From assembly GCF_000686805.1 (NCBI RefSeq), contig NZ_KK366017.1:744001-808000 (forward strand): 64,000 nt of DNA, written 5' to 3'. Below are positions 36,198-45,632 of the stretch, piece by piece. Both the position numbers and the translations under genes were made by a program. The notes under the pieces are model-generated. The model had not been told where the DNA came from. It did no database searches and was given only the letters and a program-made list of their open reading frames with translations. Position 1 is the stretch's first letter. The number at the start of each line of letters is the position of its first letter. Origin of the DNA: Bacillus sp. UNC41MFS5 (GTDB lineage: Bacteria > Bacillota > Bacilli > Bacillales_B > DSM-18226).

Positions 36198-37469
36198 ATG
36201 TTTCAACAGTTAAAAAATGGGGAAAAACTCCAGCCAATCGTTAGGGAAGTCGAACAACAAATCGCTGGGGTGCATAAGGGAATTGACGAAAGAATCGAAA
36301 CCAATCAATTTAGGGTTTTACAGAGTTTTCAAAAACATCGGGTCAGTGACTCTCATTTTATCCCTTCAACTGGATATGGCTACGATGACATTGGCAGAGA
36401 TACGTTGGAAAATGTCTATGCAGATGTCTTTGGCGGTGAAGCAGGATTGGTTCGCTCGCAAATCATTTCTGGTACCCATGCCATTTCCATCGCCTTATTT
36501 GGTGTTCTTCGCCCTGGGGATGAACTCCTTTATATTACGGGCAAACCGTATGATACCTTGGAAGAAATCGTCGGACTTCGTGGAAATGGGGTTGGTTCTT
36601 TAAAGGAATTTGGCATTTCTTATGATAGTGTTGCCCTGACAAATGAAGGGCAAATTAACTGGGATAATGTATCTGAAAAAATAAAACCGAATACGAAGAT
36701 GATTGGGATTCAACGTTCCAAGGGCTATGACACAAGACCTTCTTTTACAGTAGCTGAAATTGGCGAAATGATTAAGTATGTGAAAGAAATTAAGCCGGAT
36801 GTCGTTGTATTTGTGGATAACTGCTATGGAGAATTTGTAGAAGAGAAGGAGCCCTGTCATGTCGGTGCGGACTTAATGGCTGGCTCGCTGATTAAAAATC
36901 CTGGTGGCGGAATAGTGAAGACTGGCGGGTATATTGTTGGGAAAAAACAATGGGTGGAAGCTTGTTCCTATCGGATGACATCACCTGGGATTGGCGCTGA
37001 AGCTGGTGCATCCCTCTATAGTCTTCAAGAAATGTATCAAGGCTTTTTCCTAGCTCCTCATGTTGTGGGTCAAGCCTTAAAAGGTGCTGTGTTCACGGCG
37101 GCAATGCTGGAGAAATTAGGCATGAATTCCTCGCCAAAATGGAATGCTAACAGAACAGACTTAATTCAATCTGTACAGTTCGATGATCGTGATAAAATGA
37201 TTGCTTTTTGTCAGGCCATTCAATTTGCGTCGCCCATTAATTCATACGTTACTCCTCATGCGAGCTATATGCCAGGGTATGAGGACGACGTGATTATGGC
37301 TGCGGGCACCTTTATCCAGGGAGCAAGTATTGAACTCACTGCAGACGGGCCGATTAGACCGCCATATGTTGCCTATGTACAAGGTGGTTTAACATATGCC
37401 CATGTAAAAATGGCTGTTTGCCTTGCGATTGATCATTTAACTGAAAAAGGATTAATGGACCTGTATTAG
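36198..37469 (+). CDS. ynbB: PLP-dependent enzyme, YnbB (methionine gamma-lyase/aluminium resistance family)
   Basis: 423-aa fold-type I PLP protein. Cofactor Lys is expected in MAGSLIKNPGGGIVKTGGYIVG; VVFVDNCYGEFVEE supplies the Asp that contacts the pyridine nitrogen. The family is annotated as methionine gamma-lyase or aluminium resistance; its real reaction is not established. 11 bp after hflX and before glnR, as in B. subtilis. Confidence 0.92.
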   Translation: MFQQLKNGEKLQPIVREVEQQIAGVHKGIDERIETNQFRVLQSFQKHRVSDSHFIPSTGYGYDDIGRDTLENVYADVFGGEAGLVRSQIISGTHAISIALFGVLRPGDELLYITGKPYDTLEEIVGLRGNGVGSLKEFGISYDSVALTNEGQINWDNVSEKIKPNTKMIGIQRSKGYDTRPSFTVAEIGEMIKYVKEIKPDVVVFVDNCYGEFVEEKEPCHVGADLMAGSLIKNPGGGIVKTGGYIVGKKQWVEACSYRMTSPGIGAEAGASLYSLQEMYQGFFLAPHVVGQALKGAVFTAAMLEKLGMNSSPKWNANRTDLIQSVQFDDRDKMIAFCQAIQFASPINSYVTPHASYMPGYEDDVIMAAGTFIQGASIELTADGPIRPPYVAYVQGGLTYAHVKMAVCLAIDHLTEKGLMDLY

Positions 37470-37514
37470 TGAATCGTAAGGATTTTTGAGATGTCCGATT
37501 ATTTTAAAAAACAA

Positions 37515-37565
37515 TGTAAGAAAACCTAACATACCATTGACAACTTTTCTAACACGAAATATAAT
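37515..37565 (+). promoter_or_regulatory. glnRA promoter with two GlnR/TnrA boxes
   Basis: TGTAAGAAAACCTAACA (37515-37531) fits TGTNAN7TNACA exactly. A second box with one mismatch (TGACAACTTTTCTAACA, 37538-37554) overlaps the -35 TTGACA (37537-37542); TATAAT is at 37560-37565, spacer 17 bp. Same two-site layout as in B. subtilis, giving GlnR repression when glutamine is abundant. Confidence 0.9.
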
Positions 37566-37601
37566 AGCATTATAAACAAACCCGAAGGGAGGAGTAATTA
37601 G

Positions 37602-38006
37602 GTGAGTGGAAAGGAAATTCGCCGTTCTATGCCGCTGTTCCCGATTGGAACGGTCATGCAGTTAACGGAACTTACAGCCAGGCAAATTCGCTACTACGAA
37701 GAACACCAATTGATTTCTCCAGCTCGAACCGAAGGGAATAGACGTCTATATTGCTTAAATGATATTGATAGGCTCCTAGAAATTAAGGATTTGATTGATC
37801 AAGGTGTAAACATGGCTGGTATTAAACAATTATTCCTAGTTAAAGAGCAACAACAATCTAACATAATCGAACAACAAGCAGAGAAGGCTAAACGCGAATT
37901 AACTGATGAACAGCTTAGAAAGCTACTACGTAACGAAATGATGCATTCGGGCCGAAACAACCGATCATCATTACGTCAAGGAGATATGTCAAGATTCTTT
38001 CATTAA
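37602..38006 (+). CDS. glnR: Glutamine synthetase repressor GlnR
   Basis: 134-aa MerR-family regulator. [32 protein letters not shown] is the winged-helix DNA-binding region and the C-terminal tail [10 protein letters not shown] is the conserved GlnR segment that contacts feedback-inhibited glutamine synthetase. GTG 37602 follows GGGAGGAG. Co-transcribed with glnA 37 bp downstream; autorepresses through the boxes at 37515-37554. Confidence 0.97.
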   Translation: MSGKEIRRSMPLFPIGTVMQLTELTARQIRYYEEHQLISPARTEGNRRLYCLNDIDRLLEIKDLIDQGVNMAGIKQLFLVKEQQQSNIIEQQAEKAKRELTDEQLRKLLRNEMMHSGRNNRSSLRQGDMSRFFH

Positions 38007-38043
38007 ATTGGAAGCTTCTTTTCAAAAAATAGGGGGTAAGAAA

Positions 38044-39378
38044 ATGGCAAAGTATTCAAGAGAAGATATTAAAAGATTAGCTGTTGAGGAAAACGTAAAA
38101 TTTATTCGTTTACAATTCACAGACATCCTTGGAACCATCAAAAACGTAGAGATACCAATTTCTCAATTAGAAAAAGCGCTTGATAACAAAATGATGTTTG
38201 ACGGATCTTCCATCGAAGGTTTTGTACGAATTGAAGAATCTGATATGCTACTTTATCCAGACCTTAATACTTGGGTAGTATTCCCTTGGACAGCAGAAAA
38301 AGGGAAAGTTGCCCGCTTAATTTGTGATATTTATACACCAGAAGGAGAACCATTCGAAGGGGATCCTCGTAATAACTTAAGAAGAGTATTAAAAGAAATG
38401 GAAGAGTTAGGTTTCACTAACTTCAACCTTGGACCTGAGCCTGAATTCTTCTTATTTAAATTAGATGAAAAAGGTGAACCAAGCTTAGAATTGAATGACC
38501 AAGGTGGTTACTTTGATTTAGCACCAACAGATTTAGGTGAAAACTGCCGTCGTGATATCGTACTAGAGCTTGAAGAAATGGGCTTTGAAATTGAAGCGTC
38601 TCACCATGAAGTAGCTCCAGGTCAGCACGAAATTGATTTCAAATATGCAGATGCATTAACAGCTTGTGACCAAATCCAAACGTTTAAATTAGTGGTTAAA
38701 ACAATTGCACGTAAACATGGCTTGCACGCAACATTCATGCCAAAACCATTATACGGAGTAAATGGATCTGGAATGCACATGAACCTTTCATTATTTAAAA
38801 ATGGAGAAAATGCATTCTATGAGCCAGGTGGAGATTTAGATATGAGCGACACAGCTCGTCAATTCATCGCAGGTATCCTGAAGCACGCTCCAGCGTTTAC
38901 AGCGGTAACTAATCCAACTGTAAACTCTTATAAGCGTCTTGTTCCTGGCTATGAAGCACCATGCTATGTAGCTTGGTCAGCTCGAAACCGTTCACCATTA
39001 ATTCGTATTCCTGCTTCACGTGGATTAAGCACTCGTGTGGAAGTAAGAAGCGTAGACCCATCTGCTAATCCATACCTTGCAATGGCTGTTCTTCTAAAAG
39101 CTGGTTTGGACGGAATTAAAAACCAATTAACTCCTCCAGCACCAGTTGACAGAAACATCTATGTAATGAGTAAAGAAGAAAGAATCGAAGAAGGCATCGT
39201 CGATCTTCCTGCAACATTAGCTCAAGCATTAGATCAATTAAAAGCTGACGAAGTAATCGTGGCTGGTCTAGGAGAGCACATTATGGAACACTTTGTTGAA
39301 GCAAAAGAAATCGAGTGGGATATGTTCCGTACAGTCGTTCACCAATGGGAACGCGATCAATATATGAGCATGTATTAA
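38044..39378 (+). CDS. glnA: Glutamine synthetase, type I-alpha
   Basis: 444-aa dodecameric ATP-dependent glutamine synthetase. [50 protein letters not shown] and the Glu-flap region are present; there is no adenylylation loop, as expected for GSI-alpha. ATG 38044 follows AGGGGGT. Its product also acts as the co-regulator of GlnR and TnrA in Bacillus. Confidence 0.98.
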   Translation: MAKYSREDIKRLAVEENVKFIRLQFTDILGTIKNVEIPISQLEKALDNKMMFDGSSIEGFVRIEESDMLLYPDLNTWVVFPWTAEKGKVARLICDIYTPEGEPFEGDPRNNLRRVLKEMEELGFTNFNLGPEPEFFLFKLDEKGEPSLELNDQGGYFDLAPTDLGENCRRDIVLELEEMGFEIEASHHEVAPGQHEIDFKYADALTACDQIQTFKLVVKTIARKHGLHATFMPKPLYGVNGSGMHMNLSLFKNGENAFYEPGGDLDMSDTARQFIAGILKHAPAFTAVTNPTVNSYKRLVPGYEAPCYVAWSARNRSPLIRIPASRGLSTRVEVRSVDPSANPYLAMAVLLKAGLDGIKNQLTPPAPVDRNIYVMSKEERIEEGIVDLPATLAQALDQLKADEVIVAGLGEHIMEHFVEAKEIEWDMFRTVVHQWERDQYMSMY

Positions 39379-39387
39379 TATCATTAA

Positions 39388-39421
39388 AGGCCCTATCGCA
39401 CTATGCGGTAGGGTTTTTTTG
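39388..39421 (+). terminator. Terminator of glnRA
   Basis: CCCTATCGCA / TGCGGTAGGG with a three-base loop, then seven T. Confidence 0.9.
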
Positions 39422-39459
39422 ATGTGGTTTATCACAATAGATTTGGAAGCAGTCCATTG

Positions 39460-39711
39460 ATTGACGCCCCAATTTGCTTTTTCTATCAAATTACGGTAGC
39501 CAATAGCCCTTATTGACGCCCCAATTTGCCTTTTCTATCAAACTACGGTCGCCAATGCCCTTATTGACGACTTAAAATGCTCAAAATCCCTAAGGACGGT
39601 CGCTAATAGCCCTTATTGACGACTTAAAATGCTCAAAATCCCTAAGGACGGTTTCCAATAGCCCTGATTGACGACCTAAATTACTCATAACGTCTAAATC
39701 AGGTCGTCAAT
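39460..39711 (+). repeat. Tandem repeat, 51-52 bp period, five copies
   Basis: Units begin with ATTGACG at 39460, 39512, 39563, 39615 and 39667 (spacings 52, 51, 52, 52). The first two carry GCCCCAATTTGC, the later ones GACTTAAAATGC, so the array contains two variants. The last copy has perfect ATTGACGACCT / AGGTCGTCAAT arms. It fills the 440-bp gap between glnA and the gene at 39823. Confidence 0.9.
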
Positions 39712-39822
39712 CCCCAAAGATATTTATAATTCCTTTATTTCTTGAAAAATTCACAATTATCTTCCTTCTGCTACTCATATATATTATATGATTAACTTGA
39801 AAACATTTGGGAGGTGCTCTAA

Positions 39823-40077
39823 TTGTATAAACTGCAAATTTGTAATGCTCAAACCCAAGAAATACTTCGTGAAAAGACGTATAAGAAACCCGACCTTATT
39901 TTTAGTTTGCTAGAATCAGGAGCCAAAGGTCAGGTATGTTTTCTATTTGATGAGGAACGTAGAACGTTAAAAGGAGATTATGTGAGCCATTCCGTTTTTA
40001 AGGAAGCGGATACAGAAGTTTATAAAGCGCTTTTTAAAGTGAGAATATCAGAAATTCAAGCAAGGATAGCAAGGTAG
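39823..40077 (+). CDS. Hypothetical 84-aa protein
   Basis: TTG start at 39823 with GGGAGGTG upstream. Alpha/beta pattern, charged C-terminus (KALFKVRISEIQARIAR); no motif or family recognised. Convergent with lexA, with a weak hairpin (AAGGAG/CTCCTT) after the stop. Real by ribosome site and composition; function unknown. Confidence 0.6.
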   Translation: MYKLQICNAQTQEILREKTYKKPDLIFSLLESGAKGQVCFLFDEERRTLKGDYVSHSVFKEADTEVYKALFKVRISEIQARIAR

Positions 40078-40127
40078 ACTTAGTAAGGAGGGGCGCTGGC
40101 TTCTCCTTTTTAATTTGTTAGTCATAA

Positions 40128-40163
40128 TAAAAAAGAGCCGGCACGATTATGGCCAACTCTTTT
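40128..40163 (-). terminator. Terminator of lexA
   Basis: AAAAGAGCCGGC and GGCCAACTCTTTT pair around ACGATTAT; T run on the minus strand. Confidence 0.8.
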
Positions 40164-40167
40164 AATC

Positions 40168-40791
40168 TTAATGAATATGGCGGTAAACCCCAATGACCTT
40201 ACCTAAAATAGAAACATTCCTTAATATAATAGGGTCCATTGTTGAATTTTCCGGCTGCAGGCGTATGTAATCTTTTTCTTTAAAAAATCTCTTACAGGTG
40301 GCTTCATCTTCCTCGGTCATTGCTACAACGATATCGCCGTTATTTGCAGTTGGCTGCTGTTTCACAATGACATAGTCCCCATCTAGAATCCCAGCTTCTA
40401 TCATACTCTCACCCATGATTTCTAGCATGAACACCTGTTCATCAGCAGGTGCAAGACTTTCCGGCAGAGGGAAAAACTCTTCGACATTTTCAATAGCTGT
40501 AATTGGTAATCCTGCCGTTACTTTACCAACCACGGGAACATTTACTACCGCATTTCTTGGTATATGTGCTGCTACATCTGCTTCTAATATTTCAATTGCT
40601 CTTGGTTTGGTTGGATCTCTTCTAATCAGTCCTTTGCTTTCCAGCCTTGCTAAATGACCGTGAACAGTTGAGCTGGAGGCAAGTCCAACTGCTTCTCCAA
40701 TTTCTCTTACTGAAGGGGGATATCCTTTACTCTTAACCTCACTTTTAATGAAGTCTAAGATATCCTGCTGCCGCTTTGATATTTTAGCCAT
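40168..40791 (-). CDS. lexA: SOS repressor LexA
   Basis: 207-aa repressor/self-cleaving protease. N-terminal winged helix ([30 protein letters not shown]), cleavage site Ala-Gly in [10 protein letters not shown], catalytic Ser in MGESMIEAG and Lys in ATCKRFF. GAGGTGG is 8 bp before ATG at 40791; the upstream ATG at 40803 is not needed. Divergent from yneA, with three LexA boxes between them. Confidence 0.97.
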   Translation of the reverse strand: MAKISKRQQDILDFIKSEVKSKGYPPSVREIGEAVGLASSSTVHGHLARLESKGLIRRDPTKPRAIEILEADVAAHIPRNAVVNVPVVGKVTAGLPITAIENVEEFFPLPESLAPADEQVFMLEIMGESMIEAGILDGDYVIVKQQPTANNGDIVVAMTEEDEATCKRFFKEKDYIRLQPENSTMDPIILRNVSILGKVIGVYRHIH

Positions 40792-40852
40792 GATAAAATC
40801 CACCTCGTCTGGTTTTTGTTGTCTTTATTATACCATGTTCGTATTTTTTATA

Positions 40853-40932
40853 CAAACATAAGTTCGAAAAAATAGTTGACAACAAACAAATGTTCGATTT
40901 ATAATCAAATTAATAAAACGAACATATATTCT
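40853..40932 (+). promoter_or_regulatory. lexA-yneA divergent control region, three LexA boxes
   Basis: CAAACATAAGTTCG (40853-40866), CAAACAAATGTTCG (40883-40896) and CGAACATATATTCT (40919-40932) each match CGAACNNNNGTTCG with one or two changes. The second sits between a TTGACA (40876-40881) and a TATAAT (40900-40905) that form the yneA promoter. Same multi-box layout as in B. subtilis. Confidence 0.9.
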
Positions 40933-40950
40933 TAGTAGAGGTGTTTTAAT

Positions 40951-41277
40951 ATGAAAAAATTATGGAACAAATACTCCTATGCTATTACTCTAATTATTTT
41001 AAGCTGTTCACTTTCCCTCATTTTATCTTTCCAACATCATTCAAATGATCAAGATAAGTATTTAAAGATTACGATTTCAGAAGGTGATTCACTTTGGGGA
41101 ATCTCAGACCAATATTCCGAACAACATTCATTATCAAACCAGGAATTTGTTGCATGGATTAAAAAGCATAATGAAATTAATGAAGATCGAATTTTTCCTG
41201 GTGAAGAAATTATCATTCCGGTGAGTAACGAAGAGGGTTCATCAACACAAGAATTAGCTAGTGCCGTGGGTGAATAG
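40951..41277 (+). CDS. yneA: SOS cell-division suppressor YneA
   Basis: 108-aa protein with one N-terminal membrane helix (YAITLIILSCSLSLILSF) and an extracellular LysM domain (TISEGDSLWGISDQYSE ... IFPGEEIIIP). Delays septation after DNA damage. First gene of the SOS operon yneA-yneB-ynzC, directly downstream of LexA boxes. Confidence 0.95.
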   Translation: MKKLWNKYSYAITLIILSCSLSLILSFQHHSNDQDKYLKITISEGDSLWGISDQYSEQHSLSNQEFVAWIKKHNEINEDRIFPGEEIIIPVSNEEGSSTQELASAVGE

Positions 41278-41937
<660 letters not shown>

Positions 41938-42015
41938 ACCTTTTGCCTTGTCATTAGGTTTTTTTTTTAGTAAAATCAGGTGTCATGTAAACAGGTAGAA
42001 AGGAAGGTTCACTCC

Positions 42016-42246
42016 ATGCTATCCAAAGAAAAAATGGCTAGAATTAACGAGTTGGCAAGAAAAGCAAAAGCAACGGGATTGACAGAAGCAGAAGCCAAAG
42101 AACAATCAAAATTAAGAAGCGAATATTTGGCAACATTCCGTTCTAATATGCTTGATACCCTAACCAACACAAAGTTTATTGATCCTGAGGGAAATGATGT
42201 CACACCAGAAAAAATCAAAGCTAGAAAAAAAAATACTCTTCACTAA
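42016..42246 (+). CDS. ynzC: UPF0291/DUF896 protein YnzC
   Basis: 76-aa helical hairpin protein ([20 protein letters not shown] followed by [19 protein letters not shown]). The family includes YnzC, last gene of the SOS operon in B. subtilis. ATG 42016 has AAGGAAGG upstream. Function unknown. Strong terminator follows. Confidence 0.95.
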   Translation: MLSKEKMARINELARKAKATGLTEAEAKEQSKLRSEYLATFRSNMLDTLTNTKFIDPEGNDVTPEKIKARKKNTLH

Positions 42247-42254
42247 AAAAATTC

Positions 42255-42283
42255 AGGGATACAATTTTTGTATCCCTTTTTTA
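42255..42283 (+). terminator. Terminator of the yneA operon
   Basis: AGGGATACAA / TTGTATCCCT followed by TTTTTT. Confidence 0.92.
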
Positions 42284-42425
42284 CATAGAGTGACATATTC
42301 TGTGTCAAACTAAAAAATAAAGTGGATTTTGTTCTTTATTAATATGCTATTTGTTGAATAAAACACAGTATCAATATAAAATTGAAATGTACTTAGTACC
42401 TAGTCATTAGGAAAGGATGTAATTC

Positions 42426-44432
42426 ATGTTTAATACTATTGATGATTTATCTGTTACCTCGATACGAACTTTATCGATTGATGCAATCGAGAAAGCAAAC
42501 TCTGGACATCCAGGGATGCCAATGGGTGCAGCGCCAATGGCATATACTTTATGGACTCGTTTCATGAACCAAAATCCGAAGAATCCGCGCTGGTTTAACC
42601 GTGATCGTTTTGTTTTATCTGCTGGACATGGGTCAGCGTTGTTATACAGCATGCTTCACTTGTCTGGTTTTAATTTAACCATGGAGGACTTAAAACAATT
42701 CCGTCAATGGGGTTCAAAAACACCAGGTCATCCTGAATACGGCCACACTGAGGGTGTCGAAGCAACCACTGGTCCACTTGGACAGGGGATTGCAATGGCA
42801 GTGGGAATGGCAATGGCAGAGCGCCATGTTGCAAGTGTTTATAATAAAGATAAGTATGAACTTGTGAACCATTTTACATACAGCATTTGTGGAGATGGAG
42901 ATTTGATGGAAGGTGTTTCTGCAGAGGCAGCTTCACTAGCAGGACACTTGAAACTAGGACGTTTAGTGGTCCTTTATGATTCAAACGATATCTCTTTAGA
43001 TGGTGATTTAAATAAGTCTTTTTCAGAAAGTGTCAAAGATCGCTTCCTATCCTACGGCTGGCAATATCTTCGTGTGGAGGACGGAAACAATCTAGAAGAA
43101 ATCGCAAAAGCGCTTGAAGAATCAAGAAATGATTTAGAACGACCAACGATGATTGAAGTAAGAACAGTTATCGGTTACGGTTCACCAAACCGTGCGGGTA
43201 CATCAGGTGTTCATGGTTCACCACTTGGTGCTGATGAATTAAAACTTACTAAAGAATCCTATAAATGGACTTTTGAAGAAGATTTCCATGTACCACAGGA
43301 AGTCTATGACAACTTCCAAAAGCTTATAGTTGAAAATGGTGAGAAAAAGGAAAAAGAGTGGAATGACCTTTTCGCTCAATATACAAAAGAATACCCTGAA
43401 TTAGCGGCTCAGCTTGAACAAGCATTAAATAATGAGCTTCCAGAGGGTTGGGATAAGGATATCCCTGTTTATAGTGAAGGGAAAAGCCTTGCAAGCCGTG
43501 CCTCATCAGGAGAAGTAATAAATGGGATTGCTAAAAATCTACCTATTTTTATTGGGGGATCAGCAGACCTTGCAGGATCTAATAAAACGATGATCAAAGG
43601 TACGAAAGACTTTATGCCAGGATCTTATGAAGGCCGCAATATCTGGTTTGGCGTTCGTGAATTTGGAATGGGTGCTGCAATGAACGGGATCGCTCTTCAT
43701 GGCGGAGTAAAAGTTTTTGGCGGAACGTTCTTTGTTTTCTCTGATTATTTACGTCCAGCAATTCGACTTGCTGCGTTGATGGGATTACCTGTTACCTATG
43801 TATTTACGCATGATAGTATTGCTGTTGGGGAAGATGGACCAACGCACGAACCGGTAGAACAACTGGCAGCTTTACGTGCGATGTCAGGAATTTCAGTCAT
43901 TCGCCCTGCAGATGGAAACGAAACAGCGGCAGCATGGAAGCTTGCTGTTGAGTCAACAGACAAACCAACTGCACTTGTGTTAACCCGTCAAGATTTACCT
44001 ACATTAAAAAGTACGGATACCAATGCTTATGAGGGTGTTTCTAAAGGTGCCTATGTAGTTTCTCCTTCTGAAAGAGAAACTCCAGATGCATTGCTGTTAG
44101 CAACTGGATCTGAAGTAAGCCTTGCAGTGGAAGCTCAAAAAGCACTTGCGGGAGAAGGGGTTTATGTTTCTGTCGTAAGTATGCCGTCTTGGGATCGCTT
44201 CGAGCAACAATCCCAAGAATACAAAGACTCTGTCTTACCAAGAAGCGTGAAAAAGCGTCTTGGAATTGAAGTTGGCGCATCATTTGGCTGGCACAAATAT
44301 ACTGGTGACGAAGGCGATGTATTAGCAATTGATCATTTTGGAGCGTCAGCACCAGGAGAAAAGATTATGGAAGAATTCGGTTTCACCGTAGATAATGTAG
44401 CTGCACGTGTGAAGGCACTTTTACAAAAATAA
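42426..44432 (+). CDS. tkt: Transketolase
   Basis: 668-aa thiamine-diphosphate enzyme of the pentose phosphate pathway. [40 protein letters not shown], the TPP motif GDGDLMEG...DSNDISLDG, and [21 protein letters not shown] are complete. Own terminator at 44446. Between ynzC and sirA as in B. subtilis. Confidence 0.98.
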   Translation: MFNTIDDLSVTSIRTLSIDAIEKANSGHPGMPMGAAPMAYTLWTRFMNQNPKNPRWFNRDRFVLSAGHGSALLYSMLHLSGFNLTMEDLKQFRQWGSKTPGHPEYGHTEGVEATTGPLGQGIAMAVGMAMAERHVASVYNKDKYELVNHFTYSICGDGDLMEGVSAEAASLAGHLKLGRLVVLYDSNDISLDGDLNKSFSESVKDRFLSYGWQYLRVEDGNNLEEIAKALEESRNDLERPTMIEVRTVIGYGSPNRAGTSGVHGSPLGADELKLTKESYKWTFEEDFHVPQEVYDNFQKLIVENGEKKEKEWNDLFAQYTKEYPELAAQLEQALNNELPEGWDKDIPVYSEGKSLASRASSGEVINGIAKNLPIFIGGSADLAGSNKTMIKGTKDFMPGSYEGRNIWFGVREFGMGAAMNGIALHGGVKVFGGTFFVFSDYLRPAIRLAALMGLPVTYVFTHDSIAVGEDGPTHEPVEQLAALRAMSGISVIRPADGNETAAAWKLAVESTDKPTALVLTRQDLPTLKSTDTNAYEGVSKGAYVVSPSERETPDALLLATGSEVSLAVEAQKALAGEGVYVSVVSMPSWDRFEQQSQEYKDSVLPRSVKKRLGIEVGASFGWHKYTGDEGDVLAIDHFGASAPGEKIMEEFGFTVDNVAARVKALLQK

Positions 44433-44445
44433 GATAGTAATTCTA

Positions 44446-44477
44446 AGGAGAGCGGAATTTATCCGTTCTCTTTTTTG
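44446..44477 (+). terminator. Terminator of tkt
   Basis: GAGAGCGGA / TCCGTTCTC stem, loop ATTTA, followed by TTTTTT. Confidence 0.9.
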
Positions 44478-44576
44478 TTCGGACAGAAAATTTTTACAAT
44501 AATATGAACAAAAATATTTTTGCAGGAAAATTCATAAAATCTACCGAAATATAAAAAATAGCTTGCAATTCTGATA

Positions 44577-44585
44577 ATCGACAAA
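44577..44585 (+). promoter_or_regulatory. Possible Spo0A box before sirA
   Basis: ATCGACAAA differs from the Spo0A box TTCGACAAA/TTTGTCGAA at one base; a weaker AAGACAAA follows at about 44610. sirA of B. subtilis is switched on by Spo0A-P, so the site fits, but the match is short. Confidence 0.4.
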
Positions 44586-44674
44586 AATAGTGAAAGTTTT
44601 TGGCACCGTAAGACAAATGTTTCGCTTGTCTTTTTTTATAATAGTAAAAAGGGTAACCAACGAAGGAGAGAACA

Positions 44675-45118
44675 GTGGTGAGAAAATATCAACTATATTT
44701 AATAGAAGATGAATTTGCGACCCATTACTTCGGAAGAGAGCGATTGTTTTTTCAGCTTTTTCAAGAGAATCATAAAGCAAACGGTGAGTTTAAATTTATA
44801 ACCCAAAAACAAATTTCCTATATAACAAGAAAGGTCGAGGCGCTAAAGATTCATCAACTTATATTAAAGCAGCTTGGAAAAATCAAGGGTTTTAAAGCAG
44901 AAAATGGTGCATATTCGATGGAATTAAGCGGAAAACTAAGTACGGCAAAGTTAGAGGTTTTCCAAGACTTAATTACCATTGATGCACAAGGAAGTTATGA
45001 AGCCGAGACTGCCTTTTTTGAAGTATTAAGAAAATGTGAGTCTTCCTTTTTAGCGCTCGACCTTGAACATCAACGATACGGCTGGTTAAAACCGATAAAA
45101 GAAAGAAAATTTATCTGA
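44675..45118 (+). CDS. sirA: Sporulation inhibitor of replication SirA
   Basis: 147-aa homologue of YneE. YLIEDEFATHYFGRERLFFQLFQ at the N-terminus and YEAETAFFEVLRK...YGWLKPIKERKF at the C-terminus are the conserved blocks. SirA binds DnaA domain I and blocks new rounds of replication during sporulation. Two adjacent GTG codons (44675, 44678) can serve as start after AAGGAGAG. Confidence 0.93.
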   Translation: MVRKYQLYLIEDEFATHYFGRERLFFQLFQENHKANGEFKFITQKQISYITRKVEALKIHQLILKQLGKIKGFKAENGAYSMELSGKLSTAKLEVFQDLITIDAQGSYEAETAFFEVLRKCESSFLALDLEHQRYGWLKPIKERKFI

Positions 45119-45189
45119 TTGCAGATATTGTCTAATCGTGTTTTATTTAGTACACTGTATGGTAGACAACACGAAGGAGGAAGTTGAAT

Positions 45190-45402
45190 ATGTATTACGT
45201 TCTAGTTGGTATACTGGCACTAGCAGCTGGTGTAGCACTAGGATTTTTCATTGCTCGTAAATATATGATGAGCTACTTAAAGAAAAATCCGCCTATCAAT
45301 GAACAAATGCTGAAAATGATGATGATGCAAATGGGTCAAAAACCATCACAAAAGAAGATCAACCAAATGATGGCTGCCATGAACAAGCAACAATCTAAAT
45401 AA
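45190..45402 (+). CDS. yneF: UPF0154 membrane protein YneF
   Basis: 70-aa protein: one N-terminal helix ([20 protein letters not shown]) then a Lys/Met-rich cytoplasmic tail ([17 protein letters not shown]). Highly conserved small membrane protein of Firmicutes with unknown role. AAGGAGGAAG lies before ATG 45190; terminator hairpin follows. Confidence 0.95.
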   Translation: MYYVLVGILALAAGVALGFFIARKYMMSYLKKNPPINEQMLKMMMMQMGQKPSQKKINQMMAAMNKQQSK

Positions 45403-45440
45403 ACGGACAAGCAAACACGATCCGATTAGACAAATAATTA

Positions 45441-45487
45441 ACCACCTTTCTGAATTTATTTAAATTCCGACAGGTGGTTTTTATTTT
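45441..45487 (+). terminator. Terminator of yneF
   Basis: ACCACCT / AGGTGGT outer stem with an inner GAATT/AATTC stem, then TTTTATTTT. Confidence 0.75.
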
Positions 45488-45632
45488 CATAAAAGTGGAT
45501 ACTTATGTTTTTTAGTCCTTAGTAAGTATTCTTAATCTTTCTTATTTTGATAATATTTGGTAAAATTAAACCTCAGTTATTGGATTAATTTGCCTAATAG
45601 CAATAATTTTCTTGTGTTTTGGGGGCGGTTGG

